A stretch of 64,000 nucleotides of DNA from the NCBI GenBank assembly GCA_947599875.1, contig CANQFV010000005.1, forward strand, positions 1 to 64,000, given 5' to 3'. This DNA comes from an uncultured Oscillospiraceae bacterium. GTDB lineage: Bacteria > Bacillota > Clostridia > Oscillospirales > Oscillospiraceae. Within the stretch, counting starts at the first letter, position 1, and the number at the start of each line of letters is the position of its first letter. The translations under genes were made by a program, and so were the position numbers. Shown here piece by piece: positions 15,403 to 23,627 of the stretch. The notes under the pieces are model-generated. The model did not search any database and was not told the origin of the DNA. It saw only the letters and a list, made by a program, of their open reading frames with translations.

Positions 15403-18300
15403 ATGGAATTGAAAACCGGGGACATTCTGCACGGCTTTACCGTCCGCTATGCCCAGCCCATCCCGTCGCTGAAGGCCACGCTCTACCGCATGGAGTACAC
15501 CAAGAACGGGGCGGATCTGGTGTGGCTTGACCGTCCCGACGACAACAAGACCTTCTCCATCGCCTTCAAGACCATCCCCTCCGACCACACGGGGGTGTTC
15601 CACATCCTGGAACACTCCGTCCTGTGCGGCAGCCGGAAGTACCCTGTCCGCGAGCCGTTTGTGGAGCTGTTGAAATCCTCCCTCCAGACGTTCCTCAACG
15701 CAATCACCTTCCCGGACAAGACCATGTACCCGGTGTCCAGCCGGAACGATCAGGACTTTTTGAACCTGATGGACGTGTACATGGACGCGGTTCTCCACCC
15801 CCTGTCCGTGGAAAGCCCGCTGCCCTTCCGGCAGGAGGGCTGGCACTATGAGCTGGACAGCCCCGACGGGGAGCTGACCCGCAACGGCGTGGTGTTCAAC
15901 GAGATGAAGGGCGCCTTTGCCGACCCGGACGAGGTCTTGTCCTATGAGCTGGGCCGGGGCCTGTACCCGGACAACTGCTACGGGTACGAGTCCGGCGGCC
16001 ACCCGGAGCATATCCCGGAGCTGACGTATGAGAATTATCTGGCCAGCCACGCCAGATTCTATCACCCCTCCAACGCCTATATCTTCCTGGACGGCCAGGT
16101 GGATCTGGACGCGGTGCTGGAGCGGCTGGACAGCTACCTTGAGGAGTATGACCGCATCGACGTGGACGCGGACATCCCCTTCCAGAAGCCGGTACACCCG
16201 GCGGAGATCACGGCGGAGTACGAGATCGGGCCGGAGGACGACGGCACGGACAAGGTGATGCTTGGCCGGGGCTGGGTCTACGGCAGATTTGACAAGCCCG
16301 AGCGGTCTTTTGCCGCCTCCATCCTGGCCCAGGCGCTGTGCGGCTCCAACGAGTCGCCCCTGAAGAAGGCCATTTTAGAGGCCGGCCTCGCCCAGGACGT
16401 GTACCTCTACAACTCCGACGGCACCCAGCAGCACTCCCTGAACCTGGTGGTGCATAACACCAGTGCGGAGAAGAAGGACAAGCTCCTGGCCGTCATTGAC
16501 CGGGTGCTGGAGGAGCAGTGCCAGGGCCTTGACCACCGGCAGCTTCACGCCATCCTGAACCAGGTGGAGTTCTCCAACCGGGAGAAGGACTTCGGCCGGA
16601 TGCCCAGGGGACTGGTGTTCGCCATGTTCAGCCTGGAGAGCTGGCTCTACGGCGGCGACCCGGCCCAGAACCTGGACAACTCCCGGATCTTCGCCTCCCT
16701 GCGGGAGCAGATCGACAACGGGGGCTTTGAGAAGCTCCTGCGTGAGATGACCCTGGACAATCCCCACACCGCCACGGTGGTGCTGATGCCCTCCAAGACC
16801 CTGGGCCGGCAGCGGATGGAGAGGGACAAGGCGTATCTGGCCTCCGTCAAGGCCGGCTGGAGCCAGGAGGAGACCCAGAGGGTCATAGACGAGTTTGCCA
16901 AGCTCCGCCTCCACCAGAACAGCGCCGACGCCCCGGAGGCCGTGGCCACCCTGCCGGTTCTGGCCCTGTCGGACATCCCCGAGGAGCTTCCCGCCCTGCC
17001 CTACAGCCAGGGGGAATTCCAGGGCGTCCCCTACCTGCGCCAGGAGCTGGAGACAGGCGGTATCGTGTATCTGGATCTGCACTTCACCGCCGACGACCTG
17101 ACGCCGGAGGAGCTGAAGCTGCTCCCGATGGCCTGCTCCCTGCTGGGCGAGCTGGGGACGGAGAAGTATTCCGCCCTGGAGGCCAACAGCCTCATTCGGG
17201 AGAAGCTGGGCCGCCTCACCGTGTCCCCCACGGTCTACACCAACCGCCATACCGGGAAGGTGACCCCGGTGGTCACCGTGTCCCTGTCCGTCCTGCCGGA
17301 GCGGCTGGACGACGCCGTGGAGCTGCTGGATCAGATCCTGCTCCACACCCGTTTTGACGACACCGCCGCCGTCTTCAACTTCCTGCGCCAGAACCGCATC
17401 GGGCTTGAGCAGACGGCCATGAACGCAGGGAACACCTTCGCGGCCATCCGGGCCTCCTCCGCCGTGTCCTCCACCGCCTGCGTCACCGACGCCCTGCGCG
17501 GCGTGACGCAGCTGAGATACCTCCAGGAGACGGAGAAGGGCTTTGAGGAATCCGGACAGGAGACGGCTGCCGCCTACGGCAGGATCCTGGCCCGGGTCTT
17601 CTGCCGCCGCCGGGTCACTCTGGCCCTGGCGGGGGAGGAGAACAGCGCCTGGCTGGGCCGGGTCCTGGGACTCCTCCCGGAGGGGGAGCGCGGCGGCGCC
17701 GTGACCTACAAGCCCCTTGCCCACGGGAACGAGGGCTTCTCCATCCCCGCCCAGATCGGCTTTGCGGCAATGGCCTCCAGGCTTGAGAGCATCGGCGCGG
17801 AATTTGACGGCTCGATGGAGGTGGCCGCCAATCTGCTGAGATTGGACTACCTCTGGAACAACGTGCGCGTCAAGGGCGGCGCCTACGGCGTGAACCTGGG
17901 CGTCAGCCAGGAGGGGGCCGTCAGCTTCACCTCCTACCGTGACCCCCATTGCGCCGGGTCGCTGGACACCTTCGCCGCCGCCGGCACGGCCCTGCGGGAG
18001 TTTGCCGCCGGGGACGAGGCACTGGATAAGTATATTATCTCCACCATCGGCGGGACGGAGCCGCTGACCACGCCGAGGCAGGAGAACGGCCGGGCTGCGG
18101 CCATGTACTTCGGCGGCGTGACCCAGGCCGACCGCCAGCAGGTGAGGAGCCAGATCCTCCACACCACCCGGGAGCAGCTGACAGCGTTCGCCGGGATGCT
18201 GGATCAGCTTGTCCGGAAGGACAGCGTGTGCGTGGTGGCAGCCAAGCCCATCCTGGACGACTGCGGAGACAAGATCGAGTCGATCCAGAGCATCCAATAG
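15403..18300 (+). CDS. M16C zinc metallopeptidase (presequence-protease type)
   Basis: The product has 965 residues, the usual length for the PreP/M16C group. The inverted zinc site HILEH (HxxEH) lies near residue 67 in FHILEHSVLCGS, and the third ligand is probably Glu in the NEMKGAFADP segment (near 167). Two M16 halves are joined by the M16C linker. These enzymes form a closed chamber and degrade short unfolded peptides; no signal peptide is seen, so it should be cytosolic. The gene is monocistronic and ends at R1 copy B. It converges on the ABC exporter genes. Confidence 0.93.
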   Translation: MELKTGDILHGFTVRYAQPIPSLKATLYRMEYTKNGADLVWLDRPDDNKTFSIAFKTIPSDHTGVFHILEHSVLCGSRKYPVREPFVELLKSSLQTFLNAITFPDKTMYPVSSRNDQDFLNLMDVYMDAVLHPLSVESPLPFRQEGWHYELDSPDGELTRNGVVFNEMKGAFADPDEVLSYELGRGLYPDNCYGYESGGHPEHIPELTYENYLASHARFYHPSNAYIFLDGQVDLDAVLERLDSYLEEYDRIDVDADIPFQKPVHPAEITAEYEIGPEDDGTDKVMLGRGWVYGRFDKPERSFAASILAQALCGSNESPLKKAILEAGLAQDVYLYNSDGTQQHSLNLVVHNTSAEKKDKLLAVIDRVLEEQCQGLDHRQLHAILNQVEFSNREKDFGRMPRGLVFAMFSLESWLYGGDPAQNLDNSRIFASLREQIDNGGFEKLLREMTLDNPHTATVVLMPSKTLGRQRMERDKAYLASVKAGWSQEETQRVIDEFAKLRLHQNSADAPEAVATLPVLALSDIPEELPALPYSQGEFQGVPYLRQELETGGIVYLDLHFTADDLTPEELKLLPMACSLLGELGTEKYSALEANSLIREKLGRLTVSPTVYTNRHTGKVTPVVTVSLSVLPERLDDAVELLDQILLHTRFDDTAAVFNFLRQNRIGLEQTAMNAGNTFAAIRASSAVSSTACVTDALRGVTQLRYLQETEKGFEESGQETAAAYGRILARVFCRRRVTLALAGEENSAWLGRVLGLLPEGERGGAVTYKPLAHGNEGFSIPAQIGFAAMASRLESIGAEFDGSMEVAANLLRLDYLWNNVRVKGGAYGVNLGVSQEGAVSFTSYRDPHCAGSLDTFAAAGTALREFAAGDEALDKYIISTIGGTEPLTTPRQENGRAAAMYFGGVTQADRQQVRSQILHTTREQLTAFAGMLDQLVRKDSVCVVAAKPILDDCGDKIESIQSIQ

Positions 18301-18303
18301 GGC

Positions 18304-18505
18304 TGGCGAAAAAGGATTTCGGGTTCTCTTACGAGAACCCGAAATCCTTTTTCTGCCAAGGGGGACGTGCGGGGATATGCCCATGAATTCTGCGGAATTC
18401 ATGGGCATATCCCCTGCTGCCGCGCTGTGCGACCAGTCTGCGGACTGGACACTTGCGCGGCAAGAGGGATTTTTTCCAAGGCACATGTCCTTGGAAAAAA
18501 TATTT
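18304..18505 (+). repeat. R1 element, copy B
   Basis: Hairpin 1: TGGC 18304-18307 with GCCA 18355-18358, enclosing a perfect 20-bp stem 18309-18328 with 18333-18352 (A5 before, T5 after: a textbook intrinsic terminator). Hairpin 2: 20 perfect pairs, 18371-18390 with 18395-18414, TGCG loop. Hairpin 3: 18419-18425 with 18455-18461, inner stem 18433-18438 with 18443-18448, TGCG loop. Hairpin 4: 18470-18481 with 18489-18500. It begins four bases after the M16C stop codon. Confidence 0.9.
18309..18352 (+). terminator. Intrinsic terminator of the M16C gene (hairpin 1 of R1-B)
   Basis: Perfect 20-bp stem with TTAC loop, preceded by AAAAA and ending in TTTTT. It is also the first hairpin of R1 copy B. 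Confidence 0.9.
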
Positions 18506-18542
18506 GAAATTGAGGGGACGAGGGAAGGGAGGTGTCCGTTGT

Positions 18543-18717
18543 CTGTAAGAGTCCCCCTGTAGGGGCCGATGACCTCATCGGCCCGGGCGGGTTGGGTGAC
18601 AGAGTGGTTGCGTTAAGATAGAAAACTTTAAAATTTGCTGTAGGGGCCGCCGCCCACGGCGGCCCGTGTCGCGTTGATTGAGGGCGGTATAATAAACGGG
18701 GAAAGGGCGGCGTCAAG
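18543..18717. repeat. R3 repeat, copy 2
   Basis: Reverse-complement counterpart of 352-530, with CTGTAGGGGCCGATGACC, GAAAACTTTAAAATTTGC and GTAGGGGCCGCCGCCC in order. It lies in the middle of the convergent gap 18301-19149, which holds no gene. Confidence 0.8.
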
Positions 18718-18730
18718 CATCACCGGGGAG

Positions 18731-18818
18731 CCGGTGTGACACGGGGACGGTTCTTTAGTCCCATCTCCGCTTTGCTCCGATGTGACGAAAGAACCGTCCC
18801 CTTTGTCCCACCTCCTCA
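18731..18818. repeat. R2 palindrome, copy 4
   Basis: Arms CGGGGACGGTTCTTTAGTC and GACGAAAGAACCGTCCCC. Ends CCGGTGTGACA and GTCCCACCTCCTCA are those of copies 2 and 3 in inverted order. Confidence 0.85.
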
Positions 18819-18843
18819 GAAGACGGGATGTTCCTTCGTGAAA

Positions 18844-18914
18844 GGCGTTACAGAGGGACGGTTTTTTTGTCACACCGCAGGTGGGACTAAAGAACCGTCC
18901 CTCTGTAACGCCGG
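18844..18914. repeat. R2 palindrome, copy 5 (GAGGGAC subtype)
   Basis: Near-perfect palindrome: GGCGTTACAGAGGGACGG... mirrored by ...CCGTCCCTCTGTAACGCC. The centre is short (CACACCGCAGGTGGGA). It sits beside R1 copy C with the same roughly 60-nt linker found beside copies A and D. Confidence 0.85.
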
Positions 18915-18968
18915 GTCAAGACCTCCGAACACCGGACAACCCCCGTCCCTCGTCCCCCCAATTCCATT

Positions 18969-19140
18969 ATTTTTTGCGGGGCTTTGCCTCGCAAAAAATC
19001 CCTTATGCCGCGCAAACGTGCGCCCTTGGGCGTGCGCTGCGGCGCGGCAGCAGGAAACACCCCATCAAATTCTGCAGAATTCGATGGGGTGTTTCCGCAC
19101 GCTTTCTCTTGGGATTGAAAGCCCTCTGGACTTTCAACCC
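18969..19140 (-). repeat. R1 element, copy C
   Basis: Minus-strand copy behind the ABC exporter gene. Read on that strand: hairpin 1 at 19140-19111 (TTGAAAG/CTTTCAA with GGG/CCC base); hairpin 2, 19-nt arms 19095-19077 and 19072-19054 with a TGCA loop and one G-U wobble; hairpin 3, 19048-19042 with 19013-19007; hairpin 4, 18998-18987 with 18981-18970. Stem sequences of hairpin 2 differ completely from other copies; hairpins 3 and 4 match copy D. Confidence 0.87.
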
Positions 19141-19149
19141 AGCAGCCTG

Positions 19150-21048
19150 TCACTCAAGCTCAAATGCCCCGGTGTACAGCTGATAATAGGTGCCCTTTTG
19201 CTCGATGAGCTGTTCATGGGTGCCCCGCTCGATGATGTGGCCGTGGTCCAGGACGATGATGGCGTTGGAGTTCATGACCGTGGAGAGGCGGTGGGCGATG
19301 ACGAACACCGTTCGGCCCTCCATGAGCCGATCCATACCCCGCTGGACAAGGGCCTCGGTGCGGGTGTCGATGGAGCTGGTGGCCTCGTCCAGGATCATCA
19401 CCGGGGGATCGGCCACGGCAGCCCGGGCGATGGAGATAAGCTGCCGCTGGCCCTGGCTGAGCCGTGCGCCGTTGTTCGTCAGCATGGTGTCATATCCCTC
19501 GGGCAGGCGGGTGATGAAGTCGTGGGCGTTGGCCAGCTTGGCGGCCTCGATGCACTCCTCGTCCGTGGCGTCCAGGCGCCCGTAGCGGATGTTCTCCATC
19601 ACCGTGCCGGTGAACAGGTTCACATCCTGGAGGACCACGCCCAGGGAGCGGCGCAGGTCGGCCTTTTTGATCTTGTTGATGTTGATGCCGTCGTAGCGGA
19701 TCTTCCCGTCCTCGATGTCGTAGAAGCGGTTGATCAGGTTGGTGATGGTGGTCTTGCCGGCGCCGGTGGCCCCCACAAAGGCCAGCTTCTGGCCGGGCTT
19801 GGCGTAGAGGGAGATGTCGTAGAGGATCTGCTTATCCGGCACATAGCTGAAGTCCACGCCGGTCATGGTGATATCCCCCCGAAGCTCCGTATATGTGACG
19901 GTGCCGTCGGCCTGATGGGGGTGCTTCCAGGCCCAGTGGCCGGTGCGCCTGTCCGCCTCCCGGATGGTGCCGTCGGGGTCGATCTCCGCGTTCACCAGGG
20001 TGACGTACCCGTCGTCCGCCTCCGGATTTTCGTCCATCAGGTCGAAGATGCGCTCCGCGCCGGCCAGGGCCAGGACGATGGAGTTCAGCTGGTTGGAGAT
20101 CTGGGCGATGGGCATGTTGAAGGTGCGGGAGAGGATCATAAAGTTCATCAGCGCCCCCAGCCCTAAAAGCGTCCCGCCGGAGGACACGGCCAGAAGGCCG
20201 CCCACCACCGCCAGAATGGCGTACTGGACATACCCCAGGTTGTTGTTGATGGGGCCCATAGCGTTGGCGTAGACGCCGGCGGTGTAGGCGTTGCGGCACA
20301 GATCGTCGTTGAGTTGGTCAAAGTCCCGCTTGCAGGTGTCCTCGTGGTTGAAGACCTTGACCACCCGCTGGCCGTTGATCAGCTCCTCCACATAGCCGTT
20401 GACACGGCCCAGGGCCTGCTGCTGCTCCAGGAAGTACTTTCCGGAGCGCCCCACCACGATCTTTGTCACCATGACAATGGCAAAGACGGTGAAGACCATG
20501 ACGAGGCAGAGAACCCAGGAGGTGGTGATGAGCTTTATCGAGACCACGATCAGGGTGATGATGGAGGAGGCGCACTGGGGGATGGAGGCGGAAACCATCT
20601 GACGCAGGGTGTCGATGTCGCTGGTGTAGCGGGACATGATATTTCCGGCGGTGTTGGAGTCAAAATACCGCAGGGGCAGCCGCTGCATCTTGGCGAACAT
20701 CTCGTCCCGGATGACCTTCTGGGTGCCCTGGGCCACGGAGACCATCAGGAAATTGTACAGCCACGCGCAGAAGATGCCCACCGCCAGGATCCCGGCCAGC
20801 TTCAGAAGGAAGCGCCCGATGGCGGCGAAATCCGGGTTCCCCGACTCCACCATCGGCAGAAGGTAATTGTCCACCAGATCGCCCAGGGCCGTAGAGCTGC
20901 GGGTCTGGGCGTAGGCGGTGACGGTGATACAGATCAGGACGACCACCAGGACGGGGATATATTTTTTCATGTAGCTTAAAAGCCGCAGAAGCGTCTTTTT
21001 CGGGTCACGGGCGCGCCGCCCGCCGCCTTTCATTCTCACAGGGGGCAT
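19150..21048 (-). CDS. ABC exporter, half-transporter with intact ATPase site
   Basis: The product has 632 residues: six transmembrane helices (about 28-330) followed by an ATPase domain with Walker A GATGAGKTT (near 422), signature LSQGQRQ and Walker B ILDEATSSID with catalytic Glu. The ATG overlaps the stop of the upstream half-transporter by one base (TGATG), so a heterodimer is likely. Its TM-NBD junction holds a roughly 50-residue insert (VNAEIDPDGTIREADRRT...) typical of MdlB/LmrD-like partners. The substrate is unknown; a MarR gene at the head of the operon suggests drug or metabolite export. Confidence 0.93.
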   Translation of the reverse strand: MPPVRMKGGGRRARDPKKTLLRLLSYMKKYIPVLVVVLICITVTAYAQTRSSTALGDLVDNYLLPMVESGNPDFAAIGRFLLKLAGILAVGIFCAWLYNFLMVSVAQGTQKVIRDEMFAKMQRLPLRYFDSNTAGNIMSRYTSDIDTLRQMVSASIPQCASSIITLIVVSIKLITTSWVLCLVMVFTVFAIVMVTKIVVGRSGKYFLEQQQALGRVNGYVEELINGQRVVKVFNHEDTCKRDFDQLNDDLCRNAYTAGVYANAMGPINNNLGYVQYAILAVVGGLLAVSSGGTLLGLGALMNFMILSRTFNMPIAQISNQLNSIVLALAGAERIFDLMDENPEADDGYVTLVNAEIDPDGTIREADRRTGHWAWKHPHQADGTVTYTELRGDITMTGVDFSYVPDKQILYDISLYAKPGQKLAFVGATGAGKTTITNLINRFYDIEDGKIRYDGININKIKKADLRRSLGVVLQDVNLFTGTVMENIRYGRLDATDEECIEAAKLANAHDFITRLPEGYDTMLTNNGARLSQGQRQLISIARAAVADPPVMILDEATSSIDTRTEALVQRGMDRLMEGRTVFVIAHRLSTVMNSNAIIVLDHGHIIERGTHEQLIEQKGTYYQLYTGAFELE

Positions 21049-22793
21049 CAGTCCGCATCTCCTTTCACCTGGGAAGAATAGACCTCCTGATAGATGGTGG
21101 AGGTCTTCAGAAGCTCCTCATGGGTGCCCATAGCGGCAATGGCGCCGCCGTCCATGATGATAATGATGTCGGCGTCCTGGACGGAGGCCACACGCTGGGC
21201 GATGATGAGCTTCGTTGTGCCGGGGATCTCCTGGGCGAAGGCGCGGCGGATCAAGGCGTCCGTCTTGGTGTCCACGGCGGAGGTGGAGTCGTCCAGAATC
21301 AGGATCTTGGGCTTTTTCAGCAGCGCCCGGGCGATGCACAGCCGCTGCTTCTGCCCGCCGGAGACGTTGGTGCCGCCCTGCTCGATGTGGGTGTCGTACT
21401 TGTCGGGGAAGCCCTGGATGAACTCGTCGGCGCAGGCCAATTTACAGGCGTACTCCAGCTCCTCATCCGTGGCGTCCGGGTTGCCCCAGCGCAGATTGTC
21501 CTTGATGGTGCCGGAGAACAGCTCGTTTTTCTGCAAGACCATCGCCACGCTGTCCCGCAGGGTGGTGAGGTCGTAGTCCCGCACGTCGATGCCCCCCACC
21601 CGCAGAGTGCCCTCCGTCACGTCGTAAAGGCGCGGGATCAGCTGGACAAGGGTGGATTTACTGGAGCCGGTGCCGCCCAGAATGCCCACGGTGGCGCCGG
21701 AGGGAATGTGGAGATCCACGTCCCGGAGGGCCATATTCTTGGCCTTGGCGGAGTATTTGAAGCTGACGCCCTCAAAGTCGATGGAACCGTCGGGGACCTG
21801 GGTGACGGCCTCCGGGGGACTTGTGAGGTCAGGCTCCTCGGTGAGGATCTCGTAAGTACGGCGCAGGGGCGCACGGCTCATGATCATCATCACATACACC
21901 ATCGACAGCATCATCAGGGAGGAGAGAACCTGGGTGGTGTAGGTGAACATGGAGCTAAGCTCGCCGGTGGACAGGCCGATGTCCGGGTTGTTGCCGGAGG
22001 CGATGACCATCTTGGCGCCGAACCAGGAGATCGCCAGGATGCACCCGTAGACGCAGGTCTGCATCACCGGGTTGTTCAGGGCCAGGATCTTCTCGGCCTT
22101 GCAGAAATCCTTGTAGATGGAGCCGGAAATACCGGTGAATTTTTCAATCTCCTTGTCCTCCCGGACAAAGCTCTTGACCACCCGGATGCCGTGGACGTTC
22201 TCCTGAACCACGTTGTTCAGCTTGTCGTAGGTGCGGAACACCCGGTCGAAGATGCTGTGGACCAGGGGCACCAGGCACACCAGGACGATGATCAGAATGG
22301 GCATAGCCACGCAGTAGACCAGGGACAGCTTTACGGAGATGGTCATGGCGGAGAAAAAGGCCAGGATCATGGTCATGGGGGCGCGGATAGCCATACGGAT
22401 CATCATCTGGAAGGTCATCTGCAAATTGGCCACGTCCGAGGTGAGACGCGTCACAATGGAGGCCGTGGAGAACTTGTCGATGTTGGAGAAGCTGAAATCC
22501 TGCACCCGGTAGTACATATCGTGGCGCAGATTCCGGGCAAAGCCCGTGCCGGCCTTTGTGGCGAAGGCCGCGGAGGCCACGCCGAAGCACAGCGAGCATA
22601 TGGCGCACAGCACCAGCTCCACGGAGCGGGTCAGCACCACGTCCATGTCCGCCAGGACAATGCCGTAGTCATAGAGGCTGGCCATCACCTTGGGGATGGT
22701 GACCTCCATCGCCACCTCGCCGATCATGGTCAGCGGCGCCAAAATGGCGGCAAGGGTGTATTCCCGGACACACCGGGAGAGTCTGCGTATCAA
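21048..22793 (-). CDS. ABC exporter, half-transporter with degenerate ATPase site
   Basis: The product has 581 residues, transmembrane domain about 15-310, then an ATPase domain with Walker A GGTGSSKST (near 368), an intact VSGGQKQR signature, and Walker B LILDDSTSAVD, where the catalytic Glu is replaced by Asp. One canonical and one degenerate site is the pattern of heterodimeric exporters such as TM287/288, BmrCD and LmrCD. It follows the MarR gene by 4 bp, so all three form one operon. Confidence 0.93.
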   Translation of the reverse strand: MIRRLSRCVREYTLAAILAPLTMIGEVAMEVTIPKVMASLYDYGIVLADMDVVLTRSVELVLCAICSLCFGVASAAFATKAGTGFARNLRHDMYYRVQDFSFSNIDKFSTASIVTRLTSDVANLQMTFQMMIRMAIRAPMTMILAFFSAMTISVKLSLVYCVAMPILIIVLVCLVPLVHSIFDRVFRTYDKLNNVVQENVHGIRVVKSFVREDKEIEKFTGISGSIYKDFCKAEKILALNNPVMQTCVYGCILAISWFGAKMVIASGNNPDIGLSTGELSSMFTYTTQVLSSLMMLSMVYVMMIMSRAPLRRTYEILTEEPDLTSPPEAVTQVPDGSIDFEGVSFKYSAKAKNMALRDVDLHIPSGATVGILGGTGSSKSTLVQLIPRLYDVTEGTLRVGGIDVRDYDLTTLRDSVAMVLQKNELFSGTIKDNLRWGNPDATDEELEYACKLACADEFIQGFPDKYDTHIEQGGTNVSGGQKQRLCIARALLKKPKILILDDSTSAVDTKTDALIRRAFAQEIPGTTKLIIAQRVASVQDADIIIIMDGGAIAAMGTHEELLKTSTIYQEVYSSQVKGDAD

Positions 22794-22797
22794 AGTG

Positions 22798-23316
22798 TCA
22801 TTCTCCTTCCTGATGACGGCAGCAGCCTGCCGCCAGCTTTGCGTTTTCTACCAACCTGTCCAGGTAGCCGTGGAGGGCGTCCAGCTCTGTCTGGGAAAAT
22901 CCCCGGGTGAGCCGCTCCTCCATCAGATCCAGGCGGGCTTTCGTCTGCTCCGCCGCCTTTTTCCCGGCGTCGGTGAGGATCAGCCGCTTCAGCCGCCGGT
23001 CGTACTTGTCCGGGGCGAAGTCCACATACCCCTTCTCGCCCAGCCTGGCCATAAGCCCGGCCGCGGTGGGGTGCTTGATGTTGAAGCGCACCTCGATGTC
23101 GTGCTGACAGGGGGGATCTCCCGTGTTCCGGCTGAGATATCCCAGGAGAAAGGACTGCATCCCGGTGATACCCAGCTCGTGCGTACTCTCGTCCGCGATA
23201 CGCCGGAAGCTGTTGGAAATGATCTTGAGCTTTGGGCCAAGGCGGTAGACCTGATCGTTTTCCGTATGCCGCGCCTCCTTAAAAATTATGTCGCATGCTA
23301 CGGGGATATGTAGCAT
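22798..23316 (-). CDS. MarR-family repressor of the adjacent ABC exporter
   Basis: The product is 172 residues from the ATG at 23316. Winged-helix features include ITGMQSFLLGYLSRN, PTAAGLMARLGEKGYVDFAPD and DRRLKRLILTDAGKKAAEQ (recognition helix and wing). The start is uncertain: the ATG falls at the predicted transcription start, giving a leaderless mRNA, whereas an AAGGAGG further in (near 23275) has no standard in-frame start after it (an ACG follows before ENDQVYRLG). The palindrome over the promoter start implies autorepression. Confidence 0.85.
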   Translation of the reverse strand: MLHIPVACDIIFKEARHTENDQVYRLGPKLKIISNSFRRIADESTHELGITGMQSFLLGYLSRNTGDPPCQHDIEVRFNIKHPTAAGLMARLGEKGYVDFAPDKYDRRLKRLILTDAGKKAAEQTKARLDLMEERLTRGFSQTELDALHGYLDRLVENAKLAAGCCRHQEGE

Positions 23317-23321
23317 ACGAC
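23290..23321. promoter_or_regulatory. Probable MarR operator
   Basis: Inverted repeat GTCGCATGCTAC (23290-23301) and GTAGCATACGAC (23310-23321), 11 of 12 positions symmetric, 8-bp centre. It covers the predicted transcription start and first codons of the MarR gene. Confidence 0.75.
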
Positions 23322-23323
23322 AA

Positions 23324-23352
23324 AGTATAAGACCTTTTTTCCCTGAATTCAA
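23324..23352 (-). promoter_or_regulatory. Promoter of marR-ABC operon
   Basis: Minus-strand TTGAAT (23347-23352), 17-bp spacer, TATACT (23324-23329). Transcription should begin near 23317, one base from the proposed ATG. Confidence 0.8.
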
Positions 23353-23393
23353 TAGGCAAAAAGAAGATATGGAGTGGAAATATGGAGAGGAAT

Positions 23394-23627
23394 ATGGTAA
23401 TATTGATAGGCGGCCGCGACCACGCGGAGCCTGACGCGGGGGAGATGGCGGATGAATTTATCGCGTATGCCCGGGAGAAGTGCCTGCGGGAGACAGACGC
23501 CCTGTTCCCCGGCCTGACCGGCACGGATGAGAGGGCGCTGGCGCGGCGGCAAAATCGATCGAGATCCACGGAGCCAACGCGCATCAGACCTTTACCAAGA
23601 CCCGCACGGGGTGCAGGGGGATCGTGA
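23394..23627 (+). CDS. Small open frame upstream of the NUDIX remnant (doubtful gene)
   Basis: 77 codons from an ATG that follows GGAGAGGA; an alternative ATG is at 23382. The first 50 or so residues (VILIGGRDHAEPDAGEMADE...) look protein-like; the last 25 are Arg/Pro-rich and read in the wrong frame of the NUDIX region. It resembles no family I recognise. The best reading is the 5' part of a damaged gene whose frame was lost near 23550. Confidence 0.35.
   Translation: MVILIGGRDHAEPDAGEMADEFIAYAREKCLRETDALFPGLTGTDERALARRQNRSRSTEPTRIRPLPRPARGAGGS

Noticed and set aside
18304..18505. R1 as an integron attC site
   Set aside because: attC sites also follow genes, but the genes here are housekeeping and far apart, no GTTRRRY/RYYYAAC boxes flank the hairpins, and no integrase is present.
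23394..23627. A confident small gene upstream of the NUDIX domain
   Set aside because: Its last third is in the wrong frame of conserved NUDIX sequence, so it is more likely a fragment of a damaged gene.
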